Shown: in pieces, positions 18,190 to 26,502 of the stretch
Layout: each line of letters starts with the position of its first letter
Numbering within the stretch: the stretch's first letter is position 1
Assembly: GCA_963976435.1 (NCBI GenBank)
Contig: CAXBKQ010000004.1
Span: 62,001 to 126,000, forward strand
Length of the DNA: 64,000 bases
Origin: CAKZNE01 sp963976435
GTDB taxonomy: Bacteria > Bacteroidota > Bacteroidia > Flavobacteriales > Schleiferiaceae
Direction: 5' to 3'
Made by a program: the position numbers and the translations under genes
Notes under the pieces: generated by a model
What the model was told of the DNA's origin: nothing
Database searches by the model: none
The model's input: only the letters and a program-made list of their open reading frames with translations

Positions 18190-19578
18190 TTAACTATTCT
18201 TCAGATTCTCGATTTCCTGAATTCGGTCGGCAAAGAAACTACTTTTTTCGGGATATTTCAACCTCAAAATTTGATAGGCCTTTTTGGCTTTGTCAAAATG
18301 CCCTTGAGAAATATAAACCTTGGCCAATGTTTCTGTAACCAAAGCTCCATTTTCAGAACTAGGCTTATGCTCTATCTCCACATTTTTTGGAGCCGGCTCC
18401 TTCCTTTTTTTCTTTAATTCCGGAAGCTTATTTACAAAAGAATCAAACAATTCAATTTTTTCTTCAAGACCTAAATCCTCTTTATCATCAACCTTTTCAA
18501 TAAGCCTTTCTTGATTCGGTAATCTTTTAAACCAATCAAAAAAGCTATGGGTTTCATCTTCCTTAATTTCCTGATAATCCTTTTGATCCTTTTCGGCATC
18601 CATATCCTCAATAACAAATATTGGAGCTTCTATTTCCTCCATATCTGTTTCAGGATTCTCCCCTGCAATTTCACTAATATCTGCAACAGGCATGGTTTCC
18701 AATTCCGAAATTGCCTCCTCCTGGGCCTGCATAGCTTCCATCAATTCTCGATCTATCTTCGTCTCAATCTCATTTTCCTTTTCCTCTTTTAAGATGGAAG
18801 GCTTTTCTGGAATAATGTTCTCCATTTTTTCCTCAATCGGGGCTAGAACTTTCCCTTCATCTTTGGTCTTTGGCACTTCTGCCTTTTGGCTATCCTCCTG
18901 CTTTTCAGTATTTGGTGTTTTGCCAGACTTGATTTTATCCAGACGATCTTTTATCGCTTTTAGCCTATCATTTCCATCATGCTCAGCAGATTTTTTTTGA
19001 TCAAATGTTTCTTGCAACTTTTTACTTCTGGCAAGAATGGCCTTAATTTTTTCCGAAGCACTTAAATGTGACATATCCGGCACCGGCTCCATTTCAAGAA
19101 AGGCTTTTTTAGGCTTTACTGGCAGCTCTTCTTCCTTCTCAATTTCAATTTCCGCAGAACCTTTTAGGGGTGGATTAGCTGTTTCTTGGCTAGAGGTTTC
19201 CATAGCCTGGTCTGAAATTTCAATTCCAGAATCCAGGTTGTTTTCCAGCTGTTTATCACGGTGGGCCTTCTCCCCTTCTTCTTTTGATTCTAATTGCGAA
19301 TTAGAGAGTTCAGCCTGAATAATAGACAGCTCCTTTTTAAGCGGGTCATTATTTTCAAATATATCGTAGAGAATGGACCTGTCTTCGGTAATTATAGAGG
19401 TTCTACCCAATTGCTGATTAAAAAGATGTTCGCCAGAATTTTTTAATCGATAGGCATAGGCAAATTGAACCGCTTGGCTATATGGGTAATCATGAGCCAT
19501 TCTCTTCAAATCTGAAGCTTCGAGCTCATGGATTTTATTTTTATCCCTAATTAATTCTGAAAACTGCTTTGCATTCAC
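18190..19578 (-). CDS. TPR-containing protein of the miaB-secG block, function unknown
   Basis: A 462-residue cytoplasmic protein without signal peptide. The N-terminal ~80 residues (starting NAKQFSELIRDK, with YPYSQAVQFAYAYRLKN) look like a helical repeat domain; residues ~85-390 are low-complexity and rich in E, K and I; the last ~60 residues contain a TPR-like unit (AKVYISQGHFDKAKKAYQIL). The start codon is GTG, directly behind the lptE... order reversed here: this gene follows lptE, whose stop abuts the GTG. The same kind of protein commonly sits between lptE and secG in Bacteroidota, but I know of no assigned role. Confidence 0.75.
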   Translation of the reverse strand: MNAKQFSELIRDKNKIHELEASDLKRMAHDYPYSQAVQFAYAYRLKNSGEHLFNQQLGRTSIITEDRSILYDIFENNDPLKKELSIIQAELSNSQLESKEEGEKAHRDKQLENNLDSGIEISDQAMETSSQETANPPLKGSAEIEIEKEEELPVKPKKAFLEMEPVPDMSHLSASEKIKAILARSKKLQETFDQKKSAEHDGNDRLKAIKDRLDKIKSGKTPNTEKQEDSQKAEVPKTKDEGKVLAPIEEKMENIIPEKPSILKEEKENEIETKIDRELMEAMQAQEEAISELETMPVADISEIAGENPETDMEEIEAPIFVIEDMDAEKDQKDYQEIKEDETHSFFDWFKRLPNQERLIEKVDDKEDLGLEEKIELFDSFVNKLPELKKKRKEPAPKNVEIEHKPSSENGALVTETLAKVYISQGHFDKAKKAYQILRLKYPEKSSFFADRIQEIENLKNS

Positions 19579-20079
19579 TTACCAATCTCCTATTGCGGCG
19601 TTTAAAATATTTTCAGCTAATTCTGCTGTAATCTGATCTATCAATTCTGATTCAACATCAGATAAATTATTGCTGGAGTCAAAATCCGCGAAACGGGAAA
19701 AACTTCTTTCAAAGTCCTTTTCAGGATCTAACTTATTTGTAAAGATAACATTTACGTTTACTGTCAATCTATTCTGTGCAACAGAACCTAAATCACTAGC
19801 TTGAGCATTTATAGGCTGAACATTATAACCGGTTATAGCGCCTTCAAAATGCAAATCACCATTCCTTGATTTCAATTCCAGATTAGTTTGACGAACAAAA
19901 ATATCTTTTAGGGCTTCGGTAAACTTTTGGCTTAATTCCGGCTGAACCAAATTTGAATTATTTGGGAAAAAATCCACGGAAACGGTTTTTGCACTGCCGG
20001 TATCTCCTCCAATAAAGCTGTAGCCTCCGGTGCAGGAAACCATTGAAAAAAGGCTAATTACAATAATAAAATTTCTCAC
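19579..20079 (-). CDS. lptE: LPS assembly lipoprotein LptE
   Basis: Outer-membrane lipoprotein that plugs the LptD barrel and helps insert lipopolysaccharide. The signal peptide ends in a lipobox (FSMVSC), followed by a GGYSF segment that is characteristic of Bacteroidota LptE. The 166-residue length is typical and the C-terminal half has the helix-strand pattern of the family. The start is GTG, immediately adjacent to the stop of the sigma54-type regulator. The lptD partner is not in the window. Confidence 0.85.
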   Translation of the reverse strand: MRNFIIVISLFSMVSCTGGYSFIGGDTGSAKTVSVDFFPNNSNLVQPELSQKFTEALKDIFVRQTNLELKSRNGDLHFEGAITGYNVQPINAQASDLGSVAQNRLTVNVNVIFTNKLDPEKDFERSFSRFADFDSSNNLSDVESELIDQITAELAENILNAAIGDW

Positions 20080-21345
20080 CTAAAGATTGTATTGTTTGAT
20101 TTTTCTGTACAAGGTCCGTTCCGAAATTCCCAACTCCCTAGCCGCATCTTTCCTCTTACCTTCATTTCTTTCCAGGGCCTTATTAATCAGTTCTAATTCC
20201 TTGTCTTGCAAGGATAAATTCTCCTCCTCAACGGTTTCATGATCTGTATCAAAAGTATCGGTATGAATTTCTGTATTTCCTTCTTTATAAATTGGTAAAC
20301 GATAAGGGCGAGAACTTTCGGTCTCCCTTTCTTCCTCATAAGGGATTTCGGATTCCGAGCCAAAAACCTTGTTTATCAATGAACTATTATCTTCCTGAAA
20401 ATTATCAGAATTTCCAGTTTTCATGAGTTCTAGTGTAAGCTTTTTAACATCGTTAAGGTCATTCTTCATATCAAAAAGGACCTTGTACAAAATTTCGCGT
20501 TCATTGCTAAAATCAGAACTATCCTTTTTTCCTTCATAAAGTGCTGGTAGCTCACTTTTACCAATTTCGGGTAGATAGCTCATCAGAATTTCTGGATCTA
20601 TCTCCCGGTTTTGCTCCACCACCGATAATTGCTCTGCCAAATTTCGCAATTGACGAATATTTCCCGGCCAGCGATAGTTTTTTAATAATTCGATAGCATC
20701 TGGACTAAGTCTCAGAGGTGGTAAATGATATTTATCCGAAAAGTCAGAGACAAATTTTCTGAAGATTAAATGGATATCCTCCTTCCTTTCTCTCAAAGAA
20801 GGTATTTTTATTTCCACAGTATTTAGTCTATAGTATAGGTCTTCCCTAAACTTTCCCTTTCTTATGGCATTTAGTAGGTCTACATTAGTTGCTGCGGTGA
20901 GACGAACATTTGTTTTTTGAATTTTGGATGATCCTACCTTAATAAACTCACCAGTTTCTAGTACCCTCAATAATCTAACCTGGGTAGAAAGTGGTAATTC
21001 ACCTACCTCATCTAAAAAAATGGTTCCGCCATTTGCCTCTTCAAAATACCCTTTCCGCGTTCCTGTGGCTCCTGTAAAAGATCCTTTTTCATGACCAAAT
21101 AATTCGCTATCAATGGTTCCTTCTGGGATGGCTCCGCAGTTTACCGCAATAAAGGGGTTGTGTTTTCTTGGCGATTGATTATGAATAATTCTAGGGATGG
21201 CCTCCTTTCCTACACCACTTTCTCCGGTTATAAGAACAGAGATATCAGTGGAAGCTACCTGCATGGCTTTATTCAATGCCCTATCGAGCAAGGTGGAACT
21301 TCCAATAATTCCAAATCTTTGTTTTAATTCTAATAATGAACTCAC
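20080..21345 (-). CDS. Sigma54-interacting AAA+ transcriptional activator without receiver domain
   Basis: Bacterial enhancer-binding protein expected to remodel sigma54 RNA polymerase using ATP. The AAA+ domain starts almost at residue 1: Walker A GESGVGKE (41-48), sigma54-contact loop GSFTGA (88-93, a serine variant of GAFTGA), Walker B GGTIFLDEVGE (about 105-115). A low-complexity acidic linker leads to a Fis-type helix-turn-helix at 397-421 (DAARELGISERTLYRKI). There is no N-terminal sensor or receiver domain, so activity may be constitutive or controlled by partners. The start is a GTG within GTGA overlapping the upstream gene. Its targets are not known. Confidence 0.92.
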   Translation of the reverse strand: MSSLLELKQRFGIIGSSTLLDRALNKAMQVASTDISVLITGESGVGKEAIPRIIHNQSPRKHNPFIAVNCGAIPEGTIDSELFGHEKGSFTGATGTRKGYFEEANGGTIFLDEVGELPLSTQVRLLRVLETGEFIKVGSSKIQKTNVRLTAATNVDLLNAIRKGKFREDLYYRLNTVEIKIPSLRERKEDIHLIFRKFVSDFSDKYHLPPLRLSPDAIELLKNYRWPGNIRQLRNLAEQLSVVEQNREIDPEILMSYLPEIGKSELPALYEGKKDSSDFSNEREILYKVLFDMKNDLNDVKKLTLELMKTGNSDNFQEDNSSLINKVFGSESEIPYEEERETESSRPYRLPIYKEGNTEIHTDTFDTDHETVEEENLSLQDKELELINKALERNEGKRKDAARELGISERTLYRKIKQYNL

Positions 21346-21749
21346 TTGATATAATATTTTATTTCAATGGGCTTATCCTGATGAATAAGGTTTCCCGTTG
21401 ATTTATTGGCTACCCACGGTTTAAAAGCCACCAGGGTAATAAATCTTGCTGTGGGTAGAGCTCTTGGGAGCTTTAGAGATTTTTTCATTCCTGTAGCTAT
21501 TCCTTCCCAAATCAATTTTCCTTCAGCATCATAGGCTTTTACTTCCAAACCCGTGCTTAAGTTCTGGATACAGGTGGAACGCAGGGTGTCGAAAATACAA
21601 AAGCTAAACTCCCCTTTGGCCTTAATCTCATCACTTACAATTTCAAATGTGAGATTATTATCCACCCATTTATCGCCTATCTTCTCTTGAGAAAATCCCA
21701 AATGGCTAAAGCCTAGTAAATAAATAATCAACCAAAATTTTTGATTCAT
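21342..21749 (-). CDS. Small secreted protein of unknown function
   Basis: A 135-residue protein with a signal peptide (WLIIYLLGFSHLGFSQ, cleaved probably after SQ). The mature part is beta-rich with two cysteines (FCIFDTLRSTC) that could form a disulfide. I do not recognise the family. It lies between miaB (ten bases upstream) and the sigma54-type regulator (4-base overlap), so it is cotranscribed with both. Probable location is periplasm or outer membrane face. Confidence 0.65.
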   Translation of the reverse strand: MNQKFWLIIYLLGFSHLGFSQEKIGDKWVDNNLTFEIVSDEIKAKGEFSFCIFDTLRSTCIQNLSTGLEVKAYDAEGKLIWEGIATGMKKSLKLPRALPTARFITLVAFKPWVANKSTGNLIHQDKPIEIKYYIK

Positions 21750-21759
21750 TTTAAATTTT

Positions 21760-23226
21760 TTAGTCTACACGTTTTCCCAGCAAAGTGGCGGTGGTGCAGG
21801 TTTCAATTTTCACTTTTACAAAATCCCCAGGCTTTTCATTTGATTTCGGGAATACAACCACTGTATTTTGCGGATTTCTGCCATACCATTCATCCTCAGA
21901 TTTTTTGGATGTTCCCTCAATTAAAACCTCCTCAATTTTTCCAAGATGTGTTTTATTATTAGCCAGAGAATGTTTTTGTTGCATCTGGATAATATCATTC
22001 AACCTTCTCTTTTTCACCTCCAGAGGAATATCGTCTTCCATTTTACGAGCGGCATAGGTATTTGGTCTTTCGGAATAGTAAAACATATATCCAAAATCAT
22101 ATTGAACCCTTTCCATAAGGCTTAAAGTTTCTTGATGATCCTCCTCTGTTTCAGTTGGGAAGCCAGTAATCATATCGTGAGAAATACCACAGTCTGGAAT
22201 TATGGTTTTAATCCTATGCACCAAATCGAAATACTCTTCTCTATTATGACCTCTATTCATCAGTTTTAAAATTCTACTGCTTCCAGATTGAACCGGTAGA
22301 TGAATATAATTGCAGATATTGTCGTGTTTGGCAATAGTATGAAGAACATCATCACCCATATCTTGAGGGTTAGAGGTAGAAAAACGAATTCGCATTCCGG
22401 GCACCTCTTGAGCTACCATATCCAGTAATTTGGCAAAATCTACGGCACTAGCCTTTGCCGCATCACTAGCTTTTTCAAAATCCTTTTTTAGTCCACCACC
22501 ATACCACAAATAAGAATCTACATTTTGACCTAAAAGGGTAATTTCCTTAAAGTTATTGACCATTAATTCTTTGCACTCCTCAATTATGGTTTGAGGATTT
22601 CGGCTTCTCTCTCTTCCGCGGGTAAAAGGCACTACGCAAAAGGTGCACATATTATCGCATCCTCTAGTGATGGATACAAAGGCAGAAACTCCATTACTTC
22701 CCAATCTTACAGGACTAACATCAGAATAAGTTTCTTCTTTAGAAAGAATAACATTTACAGCCTTTCTTCCTGCATCAAGCTCCTTCACTAAATTTGGTAA
22801 ATCACGGTAGGCATCTGGGCCAACCACCATATCTACCAGCTTTTCTTCATCTAGTAATTTATCCTTTAGTCGTTCCGCCATACAGCCGAGAACTCCAATT
22901 TTCATCTGAGGATTAGCCCTTTTAATTTTATTGAAATTTGTCAACCTTTTTCGGACAGTCTGCTCAGCCTTATCTCTAATGCTGCAGGTATTTAACAGAA
23001 CCAAATCTGCTTCGTCTACATTTCTGGTAGTTTCAAATCCCTCCTTTGTAAGTATGGAGGCCACAATTTCACTGTCGGAAAAATTCATTTGACATCCATA
23101 GCTCTCTACATAAAGCTTGCGTTTTTCAGAAATAATTCCATCTCCATTTTGGCCCTCTGCAAGAGTAATGGTTCCATTGTGCTGATTTGGATTTTTACCC
23201 TTGGTATCTGTAGTGGTTTCCACCAT
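21760..23226 (-). CDS. miaB: tRNA-2-methylthio-N6-dimethylallyladenosine synthase MiaB
   Basis: Radical SAM enzyme that methylthiolates i6A37 in tRNAs reading UNN codons. The N-terminal domain has the three auxiliary-cluster cysteines C45, C81 and C115; the radical SAM motif CxxxCxxC is C190, C194, C197 (RGCDNMCTFCVVPFTRGRE). A TRAM-like RNA-binding domain ends the protein (about 425-488). It is 488 residues long, slightly above average because of a ~35-residue polar N-terminal extension. It is first in the miaB-to-secG block and has its own promoter box. Confidence 0.97.
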   Translation of the reverse strand: MVETTTDTKGKNPNQHNGTITLAEGQNGDGIISEKRKLYVESYGCQMNFSDSEIVASILTKEGFETTRNVDEADLVLLNTCSIRDKAEQTVRKRLTNFNKIKRANPQMKIGVLGCMAERLKDKLLDEEKLVDMVVGPDAYRDLPNLVKELDAGRKAVNVILSKEETYSDVSPVRLGSNGVSAFVSITRGCDNMCTFCVVPFTRGRERSRNPQTIIEECKELMVNNFKEITLLGQNVDSYLWYGGGLKKDFEKASDAAKASAVDFAKLLDMVAQEVPGMRIRFSTSNPQDMGDDVLHTIAKHDNICNYIHLPVQSGSSRILKLMNRGHNREEYFDLVHRIKTIIPDCGISHDMITGFPTETEEDHQETLSLMERVQYDFGYMFYYSERPNTYAARKMEDDIPLEVKKRRLNDIIQMQQKHSLANNKTHLGKIEEVLIEGTSKKSEDEWYGRNPQNTVVVFPKSNEKPGDFVKVKIETCTTATLLGKRVD

Positions 23227-23251
23227 TTTTAAAATCTAATTTTTACTTCAA

Positions 23252-23259
23252 CAAAACTA
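23252..23259 (-). promoter_or_regulatory. TAnnTTTG promoter box for the miaB block
   Basis: On the minus strand the box reads TAGTTTTG, a perfect consensus match, 25 bases before the miaB ATG. It probably drives miaB through secG, about 5.4 kb, because the genes are separated by gaps of at most 16 bases or overlap. Confidence 0.5.
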
Positions 23260-23358
23260 ACCAATTTGATCATTCACTTTTCTACTTGACAGACAAAAAG
23301 TCAGACTAATGCTATTTTCGGAATTGAAAACCTAAATAAAGCCAAGAAAAGTGAAAAA

Positions 23359-24756
23359 TTAGTGTGAATTGATTTTCAACTTTTTATTGAGAAGTTCATT
23401 GAAAATTGAATGGCAAGCTTCAAAAACTTCTTTGGAATAAGCCTCCTCAATTTTTTTATCATTGTGGAAAGCTTTAAACTCCGGACAATTATAATCAATG
23501 CCTATACCATCCGTTAATTGCTGTAGGATTTGCTTTGGGGAACTGCAAAAATCAGAATAATCCACCAAGAACACATTTGGGTCGGCCAAAAATGGCAGAA
23601 GGTATTGGTAGTAATTTTTCCAAACCATTAACCAATAGTCTAAGCTGTTTTTATCCCCTTCTAAAACACTATCTCCCGAAAGGGCAAAAGACTTTTGATG
23701 CAGGCCAAATTCGTGATGCCCTAGCCAATCCATATATTCCAAAACAAAAGGATCACTTTTTTGTGACTCTAAGTATCTTCTATGCTGACTTAGTAAGGAA
23801 AAGGCATGAGAAATTGGCTCCCTAAACATAAAAATCGCCTTAAACTTGGAGTTTTTTTGTCTTAGAGATTGATATCGCAATATGAGGTTGTTGTTCTTCG
23901 CCAAATAAATATCATCCTTGTTTTTAAGAATAAGACTTTGGTATTGTAGGTAGCTTTGGTATTGAAGGTCTGAAATCTCATGTATTTCAACTTCCTCATC
24001 TCCAATAAAAGAATCGGCCAGTTGAAGTTTAAAAAAATATTCCTCCAAGGCTTCAGCCGAATTTAGGCCTACTTGGATTCCATCACCATGAGCCCTTTCC
24101 TTTTGTTGATCGCTTTTAGGGGAATAAACCTTGCGCCATAAATTAGGTGCCATCAACAAAGGCATATTGGAATAGTCTAAGGATTTAAGATTCTTTATTT
24201 CGTTGAATTTGAGCATCAAAGCCGTAGTTCCAGCCCTGGCCAAACCACTAACAATTACAAATTCTTCTTTTAAAGCTTCATGCTTTCCGAATTTTTTCAG
24301 ATCATAGGCAAACAACTTTTTACCTAATTGATAATTATCCAATATAAGTCTGTGAAAAAGTTTTGAAACTTCCGAATAGGAGAGCTTTTCTTTCTTTTTA
24401 AATCGAATAAATGGAAGCAAACTTCCTATAGAAAGGCTTAAAATATAGGTCCACGAATCTAAATCTAATTCGGAATAAGGGATGTGGTAAATTAAGGAAT
24501 AGACAGCTATTGGGATGGCCGCCAACATCAATAATAATAAGATCCAGAGGAAAAAAACCCCAAGAGCTCCTAATAATTTCACTAAGTTTTTTTCTACTGT
24601 CTTAATCTTAGAGCTATCTTCTTCTGGAAGTAGTAGGCTATTCAAAATTTTAAGACTGGCTTCGCTCAATCTAAAGAAGGGCTGGTAGTATTTTTTAATA
24701 GACCAGAGTAGAATAAAACCAGATAGCAAGCCTGACAAGTGAAAGGGGAGGTTCAT
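23359..24756 (-). CDS. Membrane-anchored sulfotransferase-like protein
   Basis: A 465-residue protein with about three N-terminal hydrophobic segments (5-20, 61-90, 103-117) and a sulfotransferase fold facing the cytoplasm. The PAPS 5'-phosphosulfate loop is VSGLARAGTTALM (169-181) and the 3'-phosphate motif is FREPISHAFSLLSQHRR (311-327), with Arg and Ser in the expected places. It should move sulfate from PAPS to an unknown acceptor, perhaps a membrane or cell-surface glycan or lipid. The ATG overlaps the stop of the 44-residue gene (ATGA). It is the last gene of the three-gene unit. Confidence 0.78.
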   Translation of the reverse strand: MNLPFHLSGLLSGFILLWSIKKYYQPFFRLSEASLKILNSLLLPEEDSSKIKTVEKNLVKLLGALGVFFLWILLLLMLAAIPIAVYSLIYHIPYSELDLDSWTYILSLSIGSLLPFIRFKKKEKLSYSEVSKLFHRLILDNYQLGKKLFAYDLKKFGKHEALKEEFVIVSGLARAGTTALMLKFNEIKNLKSLDYSNMPLLMAPNLWRKVYSPKSDQQKERAHGDGIQVGLNSAEALEEYFFKLQLADSFIGDEEVEIHEISDLQYQSYLQYQSLILKNKDDIYLAKNNNLILRYQSLRQKNSKFKAIFMFREPISHAFSLLSQHRRYLESQKSDPFVLEYMDWLGHHEFGLHQKSFALSGDSVLEGDKNSLDYWLMVWKNYYQYLLPFLADPNVFLVDYSDFCSSPKQILQQLTDGIGIDYNCPEFKAFHNDKKIEEAYSKEVFEACHSIFNELLNKKLKINSH

Positions 24757-24887
24757 TTTTTCTTAAAGATATTTTTAATACGAGCCCATAGTAAATAGGC
24801 CATACTAAAAACCACTAGGGCTAATATTAAAACCACCAATATTATAGTACCTGTTCCTAAGCCTGGCCCAACATATAATAAAGTCAT
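24753..24887 (-). CDS. 44-residue single-helix membrane protein
   Basis: A short frame missed by length cut-offs. It begins MTLLYVGPGLGTGTI, continues with one strongly hydrophobic helix (about residues 14-34) and ends with a basic tail (RIKNIFKKK). A purine-rich AGAAGAG lies just before the ATG, and the TGA overlaps the ATG of the sulfotransferase gene by four bases, while six bases separate it from the upstream gene. Overlap on one side and tight spacing on the other make it a real coupled gene. The YxGPGxG start followed by one helix recalls small proteins near surface-polysaccharide genes, but that is memory, not a search. Function unknown. Confidence 0.8.
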   Translation of the reverse strand: MTLLYVGPGLGTGTIILVVLILALVVFSMAYLLWARIKNIFKKK

Positions 24888-24893
24888 CTCTTC

Positions 24894-26180
24894 TTAATTT
24901 TCAATTACTCTTGTCCAATTCAAATGCTCCCTAAAACCATCAATATAGGAGGGGAAGATATTTTTGTATAGCACTTCATCTTTACTGAAAATCCATAAAA
25001 TCCCACTATTTTGTTCTTCAAGCAAAAGTAAATCCTCATTAATGAAATGAGAAAGTCCTTCTGTTTTTGTTGAGATTTTATTTTCCGCAAATTGCTGGGG
25101 CCAAAGTTCTGTAAATTTATTGGTGTTATAATCATAAATTAAAACTCCAGAACCTTTTAGCTTAAAAACCAAGCTATCCTTCTGATTAAAAGATTTGGGC
25201 AAGGCGGATCTTTTTAAATAGCTTGGATACATATTATTATTAAATATGGAAATCCTATGACCATCAATAAAATCAACATCATGCTGATAACTAAAAGGTC
25301 CTTGAATAAACTTTATTATACTATCCTTATTCGGGCGATAATGGATTATACTATGAGAATTTTTAATACTAATAAGTACATCTCCCCTTTTGAAAAAACC
25401 TGAATCTTGAAGAATAGGATCAATATCATTAAGGTGGAAGGGGTCGTTTAGGGAAATTGATTTTTGAAAAAGACTATGTCCCAAATTATGATCATTCATC
25501 AATTCTGTTAGGGATTTTCGATAGAGGATTTCCCCGGTTTCTGAACTAAAATTCACCAATTCATCATCCCTGTATTTTAGTGGCTTTTCTGAATCCATGT
25601 CTAAAAATGAAAGCGTTCTAATAAAGGGACCTTCTCTGGGTGTTGTGCAAGCCCAAACATTTCCTTCATGATCATAATTTAAAGAATGGTGCACGGCCAA
25701 ACTGCTGTCTGCTTCCCAAAGCTTCTTGCCATCCTTATCTATTTTTATTAATGTAGAGTTGGCATTGAAATTATAAATTAAGTTTGAATCATTACAAACC
25801 AGAGGATTGAAAATTCTGAAATGTTGTGGAAAGGGACCTTCGATAATCCAATTTTGAGCAACACTATCATTTTTTAGATTTTGAATCCTAACCTCACGAC
25901 TAGAACCTTCATTGCTCAAAGACCTTATTACCCAAATATCCTTTTTTAGATTATTGATGGGTTTAAAGTCATCAGGAAATTCTTTTAGGCGATTTCTTTC
26001 CTTAACGGTTTCGGTAAAAGCCCTTTTCACCAATCCAGGAAAATCAGACAGAAATTTAATGGGCCGATGAGCCAAACCTAAATTTTCTCCATTATTTACT
26101 TTCACCACAGCCGCACTGTATAGTGAAACCAGAAAAAGCAGCACTATGGAATAGGCTGTAAATCTGATTATTTTTTTCAT
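24894..26180 (-). CDS. Arylsulfotransferase (ASST)-like beta-propeller protein
   Basis: A 428-residue exported or membrane-anchored protein (N-terminal helix about 7-26). I start at the ATG at 26180; an in-frame start 23 codons upstream would add a stretch without signal character. The body is a propeller-type repeat sequence with ASST hallmarks: HHSLNYDHEGNVWA (His164/165), FHLNDIDPI (His249), GDVLISIKNSHSIIHY (His276) and QHDVDFIDGHRISIFNNN (His300). ASST enzymes move sulfate between phenolic compounds through a phospho-like sulfo-histidine, without PAPS. Whether this protein is catalytic or only binds sulfated ligands cannot be decided. It leads the unit with the 44-residue protein and the sulfotransferase. 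Confidence 0.72.
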   Translation of the reverse strand: MKKIIRFTAYSIVLLFLVSLYSAAVVKVNNGENLGLAHRPIKFLSDFPGLVKRAFTETVKERNRLKEFPDDFKPINNLKKDIWVIRSLSNEGSSREVRIQNLKNDSVAQNWIIEGPFPQHFRIFNPLVCNDSNLIYNFNANSTLIKIDKDGKKLWEADSSLAVHHSLNYDHEGNVWACTTPREGPFIRTLSFLDMDSEKPLKYRDDELVNFSSETGEILYRKSLTELMNDHNLGHSLFQKSISLNDPFHLNDIDPILQDSGFFKRGDVLISIKNSHSIIHYRPNKDSIIKFIQGPFSYQHDVDFIDGHRISIFNNNMYPSYLKRSALPKSFNQKDSLVFKLKGSGVLIYDYNTNKFTELWPQQFAENKISTKTEGLSHFINEDLLLLEEQNSGILWIFSKDEVLYKNIFPSYIDGFREHLNWTRVIEN

Positions 26181-26201
26181 GGATATAATAATTTTGAAAG
26201 G

Positions 26202-26223
26202 AATATTGCCCTCTTGCAATATT
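26202..26223. repeat. Operator-like palindrome upstream of the ASST-like gene
   Basis: Perfect inverted repeat AATATTGC - 6 bases - GCAATATT, 22 to 43 bases before the ASST-like ATG and just downstream of its likely -7 box. The position suits a repressor site or a leader hairpin. No regulator gene is adjacent. Confidence 0.45.
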
Positions 26224-26436
26224 AAAAAATATGCGTCTATCACATCCAATCTTTGAGAATCCTAGGATATTTACCCACAATTTTAACTGAGTTTTGAGGG
26301 CAAACAAGCTCAATATGTCTACTTTTCTGCCAAGCTTTTATTTATTCTTGATTTATTATCACCCATCTAATTGTTTGAAATACAGATATTTATTTTAAAT
26401 CAAGGACAAATCACCACAGTCTTTAACAACACTTCT

Positions 26437-26469
26437 TTGTGAATTTCAAAAACTATTGATTTATTTTGG
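26437..26469 (+). promoter_or_regulatory. Possible topA promoter
   Basis: TTG at 26437-26439, a 22-base spacer and TATTTTGG at 26462-26469 approximate the Bacteroidota TTG/TAnnTTTG promoter with one mismatch in the -7 box. The predicted leader to the ATG at 26503 is about 30 bases. Confidence 0.35.
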
Positions 26470-26502
26470 CGCTTCTAAGCTGAACAACAATTCTTAACTG
26501 CA

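Larger units (their letters stand above)
26181..26502. other. Divergent intergenic region between the sulfotransferase unit and topA
   Basis: These 322 bases hold no convincing gene. They contain the palindrome at 26202-26223 and an AT-rich minus-strand stretch resembling a -7 box (CATATTTTTT, about 26230) for the ASST-like gene, and a possible topA promoter at 26437-26469 on the plus strand. The middle (about 26250-26430) shows nothing I can assign. Confidence 0.6.

Noticed and set aside
23359..26180. Genomic island carrying the sulfotransferase trio
   Set aside because: No mobility genes or flanking repeats, and base composition looks like the neighbours by eye; recent transfer cannot be claimed.
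26181..26249. Upstream start for the ASST-like gene
   Set aside because: It would add 23 residues in front of a good signal anchor and run through the palindrome and likely promoter.
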